A DNA stretch of 40,545 nucleotides from Candidatus Kaiserbacteria bacterium. Lineage in GTDB: Bacteria; Patescibacteriota; Minisyncoccia; Phycocordibacterales; UBA2100. This document shows, in pieces, positions 8,533 to 15,505 of the stretch; position 1 is the stretch's first letter; the number at the start of each line of letters is the position of its first letter. The stretch covers positions 335,656 to 376,200 of the forward strand of contig JACRFK010000003.1 of the NCBI GenBank assembly GCA_016217925.1, read 5' to 3'. The notes beneath the pieces were generated by a model. It did not search any database, was not told the origin of the DNA, and was given only the letters and a program-made list of their open reading frames with translations. The position numbers and the translations under genes were made by a program.

Positions 8533-10389
8533 TTATCGTGGGAGACCCCACTTCAGAGCGTCTTGATAATCAGGCTTGAGGTCGAGGGCACGCTGGATGT
8601 CCACTGCGGCAGCTGCCGTATCGCCTTTTACTTGGTCCAGAAAGGCACGGGTATACGGGACCCGCGGATCAACGGGGGCGAGTAGAGCTGCTCGGTAGAG
8701 CGCACCTGAAGCAGCATCGGCTGCATTCGGAAGAGAGAACTGTGCGAGCAAAATGTAGAGTGAGGCGCGTGCGAGCCATACTCTGTAGTCACGCGGGTCA
8801 GATACGGTTGCACGATCGGAATAGCCAACCGATTTATTTATCGCCGTGTTGAGCTCGGTCGTATTCGCATCTTTCCCGGACATCGTTGATGACACAAGCG
8901 AGAGAGCCGCGGCGGCATCGGCATTCGAGGCGTGGATTTGGTACTCTGCAGTGGGCCATGCATCTGCCGCTTTCTCAAAGAGCGGCGCGGCACTCGCGTT
9001 GCTGTGCGCGTCAGCATTTATCATGGTCGCAGCTTGACCATGGTACCAGGCACCGGCGAACTGGTGCGCCGACACCCACATGAAGACGGCGCCGGCCCCT
9101 ATGAGCAGGACCACGATACAATACCGCACCCACGGAGACAGCTCGCGGAAGACGTGAAGCTCTTGTGTGAAGAGAAATCTCAAAGAGAAACCGAGAGAAA
9201 GCCCCGCCATGACGAAGAGCGGTACCCCCACGGGATACCACAGCATTGAGAGGAAGAGAAAACAACAAAGAACGAAGCACGCCTCAAAAACTCCTTGTTC
9301 CTCGACCGCAATGTGCGAAAGGGATACCTCCCCCGCTTTTGACAGGAACCGCACGACGAGCACCGCCGGACCCAAGAAGAGAGCAAAAAGCCCAAGCATT
9401 CCGAGTGTTACCGCAAATGTCGTTATCGTGCTGTACGAAGATACGGGATCGAAATTCCAGAGTGGGGTCATGTTTATTTCCTGCGGCCGATACGCATTCC
9501 ACGCATAGGAGAAAGAATTCGGACCCGTACCAAAAAGAGCGGTGCCCAAAGAATGAGTATATGCAGGCCCGATAATGAGCTGGGTCGCCAAGAACGATGG
9601 GTACGCATTCACGGTCGTACCACGGGGCTGACCGAGGCCAAACATGAGAAATGTGAGGAGGAGTATGCTTGCGAACGCTGTTGCGAAAGGGAATTGTGAA
9701 TATGCCGACCCCTTGTCTGATGCGAGTGTGAGGATGACAGCAATAATCCCCATGGCAATGCCGATACCCGCAGCAGCGGGATCAAAAAAAGCCGCAAAGC
9801 CGCCGAGGAGCACGGTGGCAGCGGCTCCGTACACACCACGCCGACGCCCCGGCCCGTCACGATCGAAAAGCAACGCCGCTAGAAGCGCCGTGGAACACAG
9901 AACATATGACAGATGAGGCCATGTGCCGCTCAGAGGCTTGAGCACATCCAGGCCAAACCATAGGAATGCGGCGCCGAACGCGCCGACAACTCCCGCCATG
10001 AGATACGTATACAAGAACCAGCGGGGAGCTCGTGACAAAGCGGAAAACCCGATCGCGATCGCTGCGGCAAAGAGAACGAGAGAGCCGACCGTCCCCGGCT
10101 CGAAGCCGTTACCGAATACCGAGTAAATACCGGCTTGCGTCTGAATGCTCGAGAACGCCGCGACGAGTACGATCGGTACGCCGAGGAGCACTATGGGTCG
10201 AAATGAGAAACGAGTATTAAAAATGACTGCGACGGCGTAGATACAGAGGGCGATACCGAACGCAAACGCGGTCAATATCCCCTGTTGTTGGGGAAGATTC
10301 ATTCCACCGATGGGGACCGCCGCGACAGCTAAGACCGCAATAGAGAACGGGAGAAACGTGCTTGCGAATAACGACAATAAACGTGCCAT
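8533..10389 (-). CDS. O-antigen ligase/polymerase-like membrane protein with C-terminal TPR region
   Basis: About 618 residues from the ATG at 10389 (MARLLSLFAS); the longer track start adds a soluble leader and overlaps the divergent gene's promoter. It has about 12-13 hydrophobic segments. The Wzy_C/WaaL-type region contains LFGTGPNSFSYAWNAYRPQEIN and the periplasmic loop before the last helices. The final 150 residues are helical and TPR-like, with LARASLYILLAQ and VDIQRALDLKPDYQDALKWG. The family polymerises or ligates glycans at the outer face of the membrane. An extended -10 (TGGTACACT) lies about 19 bases upstream on the minus strand. No other glycan polymerisation genes are adjacent. 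Confidence 0.85.
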   Translation of the reverse strand: MARLLSLFASTFLPFSIAVLAVAAVPIGGMNLPQQQGILTAFAFGIALCIYAVAVIFNTRFSFRPIVLLGVPIVLVAAFSSIQTQAGIYSVFGNGFEPGTVGSLVLFAAAIAIGFSALSRAPRWFLYTYLMAGVVGAFGAAFLWFGLDVLKPLSGTWPHLSYVLCSTALLAALLFDRDGPGRRRGVYGAAATVLLGGFAAFFDPAAAGIGIAMGIIAVILTLASDKGSAYSQFPFATAFASILLLTFLMFGLGQPRGTTVNAYPSFLATQLIIGPAYTHSLGTALFGTGPNSFSYAWNAYRPQEINMTPLWNFDPVSSYSTITTFAVTLGMLGLFALFLGPAVLVVRFLSKAGEVSLSHIAVEEQGVFEACFVLCCFLFLSMLWYPVGVPLFVMAGLSLGFSLRFLFTQELHVFRELSPWVRYCIVVLLIGAGAVFMWVSAHQFAGAWYHGQAATMINADAHSNASAAPLFEKAADAWPTAEYQIHASNADAAAALSLVSSTMSGKDANTTELNTAINKSVGYSDRATVSDPRDYRVWLARASLYILLAQFSLPNAADAASGALYRAALLAPVDPRVPYTRAFLDQVKGDTAAAAVDIQRALDLKPDYQDALKWGLPR

Positions 10390-10407
10390 ATAGAATTGTG
10401 CTGTAAA

Positions 10408-10416
10408 AGTGTACCA
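10408..10416 (-). promoter_or_regulatory. extended -10 for the O-antigen-ligase-like gene
   Basis: Reading minus, TGGTACACT lies 18 bases before the ATG at 10389, giving a leader of roughly 12 bases. It is back to back with the plus-strand promoter at 10461. Confidence 0.4.
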
Positions 10417-10460
10417 TTTCCGACCCTGGCGATACCGGCTCAGAATGTAATCCCTCCGTG

Positions 10461-10469
10461 TGGTATCGT
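10461..10469 (+). promoter_or_regulatory. extended -10, leaderless-type promoter
   Basis: TGG-TATCGT is followed by 7 bases and the ATG at 10477, which also supports choosing 10477 over the track start at 10396. Confidence 0.5.
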
Positions 10470-10476
10470 ATCTCAC

Positions 10477-10899
10477 ATGCGATCCGCGATATTCGTGCTT
10501 TTGCTATTCATTTCCTTCGGAGGCGGGGTGAGCACTGCCTACGTGCTTATAACCCCTGTCCACATCGAGGAAGGGCTCGCAGACCGCCCCCAGGTTGACG
10601 TTATCCAACATGGGACCATCGTGGCGCGTGGGATTATCGTAGGAGTTAACACGCAGGCGCGTGTGTTCCTTTTGGAACGACTGAGCCCATTCGATCCAAG
10701 CACAACAACGCGGCTAGAAATTAACTATGGCGACAAGCACATTCGGTACGCGGACAGATCAGTCTCCAGTGACGATGGTCTTGGTGCACCTGTCGTTATT
10801 AGCTCAGGTATTGTCAATCTGCCCGTCCGTGCGTTTATAAAGAATCAGGTGGGACCCTTTGAAGTGGACGATATAGCGAGCCCAGCACCGCATCCATGA
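10477..10899 (+). CDS. small exported protein of unknown function
   Basis: About 140 residues from the ATG at 10477 (MRSAIFVLLLFISFGGG), set by the promoter just upstream. A signal peptide or anchor helix is followed by a beta-rich region (QVDVIQHGTIVARGIIVGVN, TTRLEINYGDKHIRY). I recognise no family. It overlaps the next gene by 4 bases (ATGA), so the two are coupled; both combine one N-terminal helix with a short beta-rich extracytoplasmic domain. Confidence 0.7.
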   Translation: MRSAIFVLLLFISFGGGVSTAYVLITPVHIEEGLADRPQVDVIQHGTIVARGIIVGVNTQARVFLLERLSPFDPSTTTRLEINYGDKHIRYADRSVSSDDGLGAPVVISSGIVNLPVRAFIKNQVGPFEVDDIASPAPHP

Positions 10900-11366
10900 A
10901 CTACACGCCTCACGGAAAACGTCAATGGAAAATGGTAGCGGGGGGGGCGCTCCTTTGCGCTGTATTCGGTTTTCTTTTATATGCAGCGATCGTCTATTAC
11001 GTATCATACAAGAGAGTCTCGACGCACTTGCAAAGTACCGCATCAGCGCTAGTGGCGTCAGGAACCATGCGTTATGGGACCGTGCAGTTGTTCGACGACA
11101 AGACTGGGGCAATGACCGTCCGGTTGTTAAATCCGTTTACCACGAACCTTACCACGCAGGATCTACAGGTCGTGATAATGCCAGGAACCATCTTGCTGCA
11201 CGAAGAATTATCCATGCGTCCGGACGGGACCGTGACGGGCGTATCTAGCATCGTGCCGGGCACGTCTTCCGGCCTGACCCCGGGGACACGCGTCCGTATC
11301 TACATCTCCCCCTTCGCGGGCGGTGTCATGCGAGCTCATGCGATCGTATACGGAAACCCGTTCTGA
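10896..11366 (+). CDS. small membrane-anchored protein of unknown function
   Basis: 156 residues. N-terminal helix (MVAGGALLCAVFGFLLYAAIVYY), then a beta-rich domain with MRYGTVQLFDDKTGAMTVRLLN, DLQVVIMPGTILLHEEL and LTPGTRVRIYISPF. The pattern suggests a small beta-barrel or carrier-type fold, but I recognise no family. Second gene of a coupled pair with 10477-10899. Confidence 0.7.
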   Translation: MNYTPHGKRQWKMVAGGALLCAVFGFLLYAAIVYYVSYKRVSTHLQSTASALVASGTMRYGTVQLFDDKTGAMTVRLLNPFTTNLTTQDLQVVIMPGTILLHEELSMRPDGTVTGVSSIVPGTSSGLTPGTRVRIYISPFAGGVMRAHAIVYGNPF

Positions 11367-11451
11367 TCTGAAAACAAGGGTGACCTGAGTGGGGACCAGA
11401 AAGGTAACGAAACACGGGCGGCCCCAGAGAACACGTCCAACGGGCAATGCC

Positions 11452-11480
11452 TTGAAAAAGGGCATGCTCTTGTCTATACT
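11452..11480 (+). promoter_or_regulatory. sigma-70-type promoter of the TctC-like gene
   Basis: TTGAAA (11452-11457) and TATACT (11475-11480) are separated by 17 bases, a near-consensus promoter. It is the best textbook promoter in the window and unlike the extended -10, leaderless style of its neighbours. Confidence 0.65.
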
Positions 11481-11488
11481 CTCGCTGG

Positions 11489-11506
11489 GACCGTAATCCT
11501 ACGGTC
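11489..11506 (+). promoter_or_regulatory. 5' leader hairpin before the TctC-like gene
   Basis: GACCGTA-ATCC-TACGGTC is a perfect 7-bp inverted repeat near the predicted transcription start, followed by the SD sequence GGGAGGA and the ATG at 11524. It could be an operator or a stabilising 5' hairpin. Confidence 0.5.
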
Positions 11507-11523
11507 AAATTGGGAGGACGACG

Positions 11524-12546
11524 ATGAAGATGTTAAATCTGCTGAGATGCATGCTCGCAGCATGCGTGCTTGCATACGCGACCGTCGGCTCTGCGCTGGG
11601 ACAAGAAGCTTTCCCCAGCCGGACCATCCACATCATCGCGCCGGTTCCGCCGGCGTCGGTACTCGACATATCCGCACGTCGCATCGCGGAGATCCTTGCC
11701 GAAAAGCACGGATGGACAATCGTCGTCGAGAATGTGATTGGCGCAGGCGGCGAAGTCGGCGCCCAACGATGCGCACTAGCACCAAAGGACGCCTACACGC
11801 TCTGCGTGCTGCACACGGGGGCGCTGGTCACGGCGCCTATCAACCGCGTGACGCGTGGTGAGGGCCTTTTGTATAAGCCCTCGTCATTCGACCTGCTCGC
11901 AGGTGACGCAAAACACACGCACGCGCTCGTGGTGCGTGCGAAGCTCGGGTCATCGCTTGCGGACGTGATCAAATACGCCCGCGAGCACGGGCCGATCAAG
12001 ATCGGCTATACCTTCCAGAACGGCAACACGGGGGCACATCTTCTCGCCTCCGTTCTCAACGTGAATAAGCCCGGAACGGAAAAGAAGAACATGGGCATTC
12101 CGCTGATGTCGTCCAAAGGGGGCGGCGACGCCGGGCTGATGTTGGAATTGCTAAGCCCCAATGAAGACATGGACGCTGCGTTCGTGAACATCTCGGTCAT
12201 CCGCCCGCACATGGGTAAGGACCAGATTCGCGTTGTGGGCGTTCTCGGCCTCAAGCGCAGCGTGTTCATGCCGGACGTCCCAACCCTGCACGAGCAAGCA
12301 GGCGGCGAGGCCTACGGCAAGGTCATCGGCTGGAGTGCGTATTCTGTACCGGCCGGCACTCCGAAGGACCGCGAGGAGATCCTCACCAAGGCCCTGCTCG
12401 AGGCGATGAAGGACCCCCGCTTCGTCAAAGGCCTTGAGAACGCGTGGGTCGAGCCGTACCCTCGCACCCCGGAAGCTGTCCGGACAGAGCTCGATGGGGA
12501 CATCGCCTGGTACCAGTCGTACAAGGAAAGTCCCGCATCTCGATAA
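11524..12546 (+). CDS. TctC/Bug-family tricarboxylate-type solute-binding protein
   Basis: 340 residues. Signal peptide ending AYATVGSALGQ, then the Bug-family start FPSRTIHIIAPVPP, VVENVIGAGGEVGAQ, an APKDAYTL element and a C-terminal VPAGTPKDREEILTKALLEAM, all typical of tripartite tricarboxylate transporter binding proteins, which capture organic anions outside the membrane. No TctA or TctB membrane subunit is in the window, so it is an orphan here. It has a near-consensus promoter, a strong SD (GGGAGGA, 5 bases from the ATG) and a perfect terminator, and its codons look more GC-ending than its neighbours'. The Bug family is most expanded in proteobacteria, so acquisition by transfer is plausible. 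It lies between two cassettes that encode carboxylate-activating enzymes, so supplying their acid substrate is a speculative role. Confidence 0.9.
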   Translation: MKMLNLLRCMLAACVLAYATVGSALGQEAFPSRTIHIIAPVPPASVLDISARRIAEILAEKHGWTIVVENVIGAGGEVGAQRCALAPKDAYTLCVLHTGALVTAPINRVTRGEGLLYKPSSFDLLAGDAKHTHALVVRAKLGSSLADVIKYAREHGPIKIGYTFQNGNTGAHLLASVLNVNKPGTEKKNMGIPLMSSKGGGDAGLMLELLSPNEDMDAAFVNISVIRPHMGKDQIRVVGVLGLKRSVFMPDVPTLHEQAGGEAYGKVIGWSAYSVPAGTPKDREEILTKALLEAMKDPRFVKGLENAWVEPYPRTPEAVRTELDGDIAWYQSYKESPASR

Positions 12547-12568
12547 GCGGTAACACGACTTCGAGACC

Positions 12569-12600
12569 CCGGCGGCATGCGTATGCCGCCGGATTTTTTT
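12569..12600 (+). terminator. Rho-independent terminator
   Basis: CCGGCGGCAT-GCGT-ATGCCGCCGG is a perfect 10-bp stem with a 4-base loop, followed by A and seven T. It ends the TctC-like transcript. The minus-strand gene ending at 12599 has no T-run on its own strand here. Confidence 0.9.
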
Positions 12601-13294
12601 AATTATCTGAAAGGACGAATGACTCCACAGACCCGTCCGCGAGCTTCGACTGTACGGCGATGCGTATTCCCGTATCGTACCCCGTGATGGGCGTGACGAG
12701 CGGCAACAATTTCGTGACGACAAGTGAACCGCCTGCGTCTATTTTGCAATCCGGCGCGACGGAAAAGACCGGTGCCTTTGAAAGCGGCGCTTCCGCGATG
12801 ACGCCCGTTTCCGGCAGCGTAAGCACGAGACGTACCTGCTTCGCAAACGGCGCGAGCGGCAATAGCGACGCCGGGTCAAACGATGCGTCGAGTATTGATA
12901 TGGCGAGCAGAGGCTCAGCGCGGGACCGTAGGTACGACACCAACTTTATGCACGATTCTGCATCCGCTATGAGCTGATCTATTTGATACTTCTCAGCCGT
13001 ATACACGGCAATGTCCAAGTCGAGCTCACCGATGAGCGGCACCATCGCGCGTTCGTAGCACCACATCGACTTCTCTATCGCTTCGTGAGCATCCAGCATA
13101 AAGACCATCGGCCGCTTTGAAATAATTCCATAGGGCTCGCGCTTGATATCGTCAAAGCTCCATTCTGACAAAAAATCTCCGTCGTTGGTGTGAACGATCT
13201 TCACGAGCGACTTCTCGTCCTTGGAGCGGCGTTCCCGAAGTGCTACCCGCATGAAATCCGCTCTGGAGCGGACCTGTAGGAACGTCCCGGTCAT
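12599..13294 (-). CDS. degenerate PaaK-like protein (cassette B)
   Basis: 231 residues, starting at an ATGA overlap with the upstream enzyme gene. Paralogue of the proteins at 2632 and 19978: compare VKIVHTNDGDFLSEWSFDDI with VKVIRDANGPFLSEWAADDI, and the shared KRPMVF, DQLIADAE...SYL and LLPLVTPITGY elements. The SGTSG nucleotide-binding motif is replaced by TNDGDFLSEW and no lid domain is present, so catalysis is unlikely. Here it follows the active enzyme gene, whereas in cassette A it precedes it; the pair is nevertheless kept adjacent and coupled. It lacks most of the FYR N-terminal segment seen in cassette A. Confidence 0.75.
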   Translation of the reverse strand: MTGTFLQVRSRADFMRVALRERRSKDEKSLVKIVHTNDGDFLSEWSFDDIKREPYGIISKRPMVFMLDAHEAIEKSMWCYERAMVPLIGELDLDIAVYTAEKYQIDQLIADAESCIKLVSYLRSRAEPLLAISILDASFDPASLLPLAPFAKQVRLVLTLPETGVIAEAPLSKAPVFSVAPDCKIDAGGSLVVTKLLPLVTPITGYDTGIRIAVQSKLADGSVESFVLSDN

Positions 13295-14418
13295 GATGGT
13301 CTCAGTCTGAGCGTGACGTCCTTACTCTGCTTCGGGAACGGCTGAGATACTGCGACGACCTCGAGCGGGACAAAGTAACCCTTCAAAACGGCTTGGGCAA
13401 GCGTGAGGGTAGTGGAGATAAAAAGTCGCTCGGCAAAAAGCACACGCACCTGCTCAAGCTCGGATGTGTTCAATACACTACTCTTCCGGAACACGGAGAG
13501 TATAATGCCACCCTTGGATTCTTCGACCGTCCCGGCGATGTATGCCTCCGCACGATAATCAGATATGTACTCACCGAGCGACAAGGCGACCCGATCAAAC
13601 TCCTCACGGCGCAAGATAGCTCCGGCAAGCTTGATATAATCATACCCGGTGCGCCCGACTACTTCAAAACTAACCGACTCACCGCACCGGCACGGGCCGT
13701 CGATTATTTTTCCCATATCGCCAATGCGGTACCGACGTACTTTTTGATCTCGGTATATTGTTTTTGTGACGAGGATATCGCCCACGCCATCCTTGTCGGG
13801 ATCATCTATCTCGATAAACGTGTTCGGCAACGGATGGTATATCGTGGTCGGATCATACGGACAAGCCCCTGCAACAACGCCCACTTCGGAAGAACCGTAA
13901 AACGTGTCTATCCGCGCGTGCGGATACTGCTGCAGAAAATACTTTTGCGCAGCTGCGCCCACATGTTCCCCCCCCGCGACTATCACTTTCACACCACGAC
14001 GAACATCCGCCGGCATACGCGAAGAGATTTTCACCATAACTGATGGGAGACCGAGAAGTGCATCGGGAGCAAACTGTTGAAGCAATGTGTCAATGTGCGG
14101 CGTAACATCCCCCCCGTCGAGAATCAGCATGTGCCGTCGGAGCGCGCCGCTCTTGCGCATGTTCATCGCCTGTGTGAGGCGCGTTGAACGCGATCCAAAA
14201 AAAGCAGCGATAATATCGGATGCGTCTGCATAGTAACGAGCGTTTTGCACCGGATCGAACTGTCTCACAACCATGACAGGACCGCTGCCCGATGTTCCGG
14301 ACGTCAACCGTAAGGCATAGGTATCAGCCGGATCCCCTGGTGCACGCGAAACAAAGTCGGCAACGGTCCGCATCCCCAATTCCACCACGTCGGCTCGCTC
14401 CATGGGAGCACCCGCCAT
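13291..14418 (-). CDS. PaaK/CapK-like adenylate-forming enzyme lacking the N-terminal part (cassette B)
   Basis: 375 residues; MERADVVE at 14403 is an alternative start. Motifs: LRLTSGTSGSGPVMVV near residue 38, a canonical A5 motif FYGSSEVG, RRYRIGDMGK, PCRCG and VVGRTGYDYIKLAGAILRREE. Compared with 1538-2635 the active-site motifs are better preserved, so this is the stronger candidate for catalysis. Like that enzyme it begins just before SGTSG and lacks the N-terminal subdomain of full-length PaaK proteins. It starts 1 base after the microprotein stop codon and overlaps the degenerate partner by 4 bases, forming a three-gene operon. The acid substrate is not evident. Confidence 0.87.
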   Translation of the reverse strand: MAGAPMERADVVELGMRTVADFVSRAPGDPADTYALRLTSGTSGSGPVMVVRQFDPVQNARYYADASDIIAAFFGSRSTRLTQAMNMRKSGALRRHMLILDGGDVTPHIDTLLQQFAPDALLGLPSVMVKISSRMPADVRRGVKVIVAGGEHVGAAAQKYFLQQYPHARIDTFYGSSEVGVVAGACPYDPTTIYHPLPNTFIEIDDPDKDGVGDILVTKTIYRDQKVRRYRIGDMGKIIDGPCRCGESVSFEVVGRTGYDYIKLAGAILRREEFDRVALSLGEYISDYRAEAYIAGTVEESKGGIILSVFRKSSVLNTSELEQVRVLFAERLFISTTLTLAQAVLKGYFVPLEVVAVSQPFPKQSKDVTLRLRPS

Positions 14419-14419
14419 G

Positions 14420-14626
14420 TTATTGAAGGAAGCCTCCGCAGTTGATAAAGAGCATCTTGTTCGGGTTCTGGTTCGGGTTCTGTCTCATCAGGCACTCATC
14501 GCCCGATGCAAGCCTTGACGTACTGCTATACGTGAAAAATTGCTCTATAAATATGTGGAGTGAGAAGCCCGCAATGACCGCTGCAATGACCGTAGCTACT
14601 TGGGGGGTCGTGTATCTCTCAGGCAT
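14420..14626 (-). CDS. membrane microprotein with C-terminal LFINCGGFLQ tail (cassette B)
   Basis: 68 residues from the ATG at 14626 (MPERYTTPQ), set by the leaderless promoter upstream; the 161-residue track ORF is an artefactual extension across the divergent promoter into acpS. One transmembrane helix (VATVIAAVIAGFSLHIFI), then a polar tail with GDEC and the ending NPNKMLFINCGGFLQ. The tail is nearly the same as NPNKTLFVTCDGYLE in cassette A although the helices differ, so the tail is the selected part. First gene of the minus-strand cassette B operon, transcribed back to back with acpS-dlt. The resemblance in size and topology to DltX (encoded 0.7 kb away, tail TPKLLFFRPVY) suggests an acyl-accepting tail; this is inference. 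Confidence 0.75.
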   Translation of the reverse strand: MPERYTTPQVATVIAAVIAGFSLHIFIEQFFTYSSTSRLASGDECLMRQNPNQNPNKMLFINCGGFLQ

Positions 14627-14632
14627 TGTCCC

Positions 14633-14675
14633 ATTGTAACGTGCGCTTGCCCATACGCAAGCAGCCGCGCATAAT
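14633..14675. promoter_or_regulatory. divergent leaderless promoters sharing a palindrome
   Basis: Plus strand: TTGCCC (14647-14652), 17 bases, CATAAT (14670-14675), 6 bases, GTG of acpS. Minus strand: TTGCGT (plus 14655-14660), 16 bases, TACAAT (plus 14633-14638), 6 bases, ATG of the microprotein. The inverted repeat GCTTGC-CCATAC-GCAAGC (14645-14662) covers both -35 elements. The arrangement supports joint control of the dlt-like operon and the microprotein operon. Confidence 0.65.
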
Positions 14676-14681
14676 GAGCGC

Positions 14682-15032
14682 GTGTCGCAGATTAAGATAT
14701 TGACGGGAATAGATATTGTGGATATAGGCCGATTCGAGAAAGCGCTTAAGGAAGGTGGAGAGCGCCTGCTTTCCCGCATGTTTCTTCCATCCGAAAGAAG
14801 TAAAATATCAGGCCAGCATTTGGCCGGCATTTTTGCCGCCAAGGAAGCAGTCGTAAAGGCGCTCTCAATTACCCGGGAATCGTGGCTCCTGATCGAGATA
14901 CTCAACGAGCCATCAGGAAAGCCTCGCGCTGTTGTACATGCGGATATTTCCTACGATGTGATCGGCTGTGACATAAGCATTGCACACGACGGCGGAACGG
15001 CTATAGCGAATTGCGTCGTCCTAGTGTCATGA
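14682..15032 (+). CDS. acpS: holo-[acyl-carrier-protein] synthase
   Basis: 116 residues with a GTG start. It transfers the 4'-phosphopantetheine arm from CoA to the serine of a carrier protein. Family motifs are GIDIVDIGRFEKAL at the start, AGIFAAKEAVVKAL in the middle (metal-binding Glu and Lys) and CDISIAHDGGTAIA near the end. Length is normal for AcpS. The next gene, overlapping by 4 bases, is a DltC-like carrier protein, so this enzyme very likely primes it. Expression is probably leaderless from CATAAT six bases upstream. Confidence 0.93.
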   Translation: MSQIKILTGIDIVDIGRFEKALKEGGERLLSRMFLPSERSKISGQHLAGIFAAKEAVVKALSITRESWLLIEILNEPSGKPRAVVHADISYDVIGCDISIAHDGGTAIANCVVLVS

Positions 15033-15325
15033 ACGGTACGGGACACACTGCAGCCCATGTCGACACACCCGAAATTCGGGATGCTGTTTTTACTGTTCTC
15101 GAACACATAACGCAAACACAGTTTTCCTTGGACGACATGGATGCTAACCTCTTTGACGAAGACTTGCTGGACTCTCTCGGTTTGATCCAGACGATCGTCA
15201 CGCTTTCCGAGAAGTTCAATATCGATACTCCGCCCGCATCCGTTGAGCGCGATCAGTGGTCTACGCCACGCAAGATCATCACGACGGTCACATCGCGACT
15301 CGCACACGCGAACGAGACTTTGTAG
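15029..15325 (+). CDS. dltC: DltC-like D-alanyl carrier protein
   Basis: 98 residues from the ATG at 15029, which overlaps the acpS stop as ATGA. The phosphopantetheine site is LFDEDLLDSLGLIQTI, with the attachment Ser in DSL, close to the usual DltC sequence LLDSxGTVQ. The C-terminal ERDQWSTPRKII matches the DltC-type R(D/E)xWxTPxKI element, which supports DltC over a fatty-acid ACP. It carries an aminoacyl (or other acyl) group from DltA to the MBOAT protein at the membrane. About 15 residues longer than usual at the N-terminus. Confidence 0.88.
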   Translation: MNGTGHTAAHVDTPEIRDAVFTVLEHITQTQFSLDDMDANLFDEDLLDSLGLIQTIVTLSEKFNIDTPPASVERDQWSTPRKIITTVTSRLAHANETL

Positions 15326-15334
15326 AAATGACCT

Positions 15335-15502
15335 ATGTCAATTGAAGAATATTGGCGAGCCTTCAAGAAATTCTCTGACCGACCAACTGTGTCGCGCGCG
15401 GGACGAGCGCTTTATTATATTGGCATTATAACCATCCTCATTATCATGTACGGTCATCTCGAATTCACCCCAAAATTGCTTTTCTTTCGACCTGTGTACT
15501 GA
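15335..15502 (+). CDS. dltX: DltX-like membrane microprotein
   Basis: 55 residues, too short for the ORF track: MSIEEYWRAFKKF at the start and TPKLLFFRPVY at the end. A cytoplasmic basic segment, one helix (ALYYIGIITILIIMYG) and a short outer tail match DltX, including the YG at the helix end and an aromatic-rich C-terminus. It sits between dltC and dltA, with 9 bases to dltC and 3 to dltA. DltX has been proposed to receive D-alanine on its C-terminal motif tyrosine from DltB and pass it on outside; here the Tyr is the last residue rather than in FxYxxF. Position plus tail makes the assignment likely despite low sequence similarity. Confidence 0.75.
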   Translation: MSIEEYWRAFKKFSDRPTVSRAGRALYYIGIITILIIMYGHLEFTPKLLFFRPVY

Positions 15503-15505
15503 CAT

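Noticed and set aside
14626-14905. N-terminal extension of the 161-residue minus-strand ORF
   Set aside because: It runs through the divergent promoter and antisense to acpS; the leaderless start at 14626 fits the paralogous microproteins.
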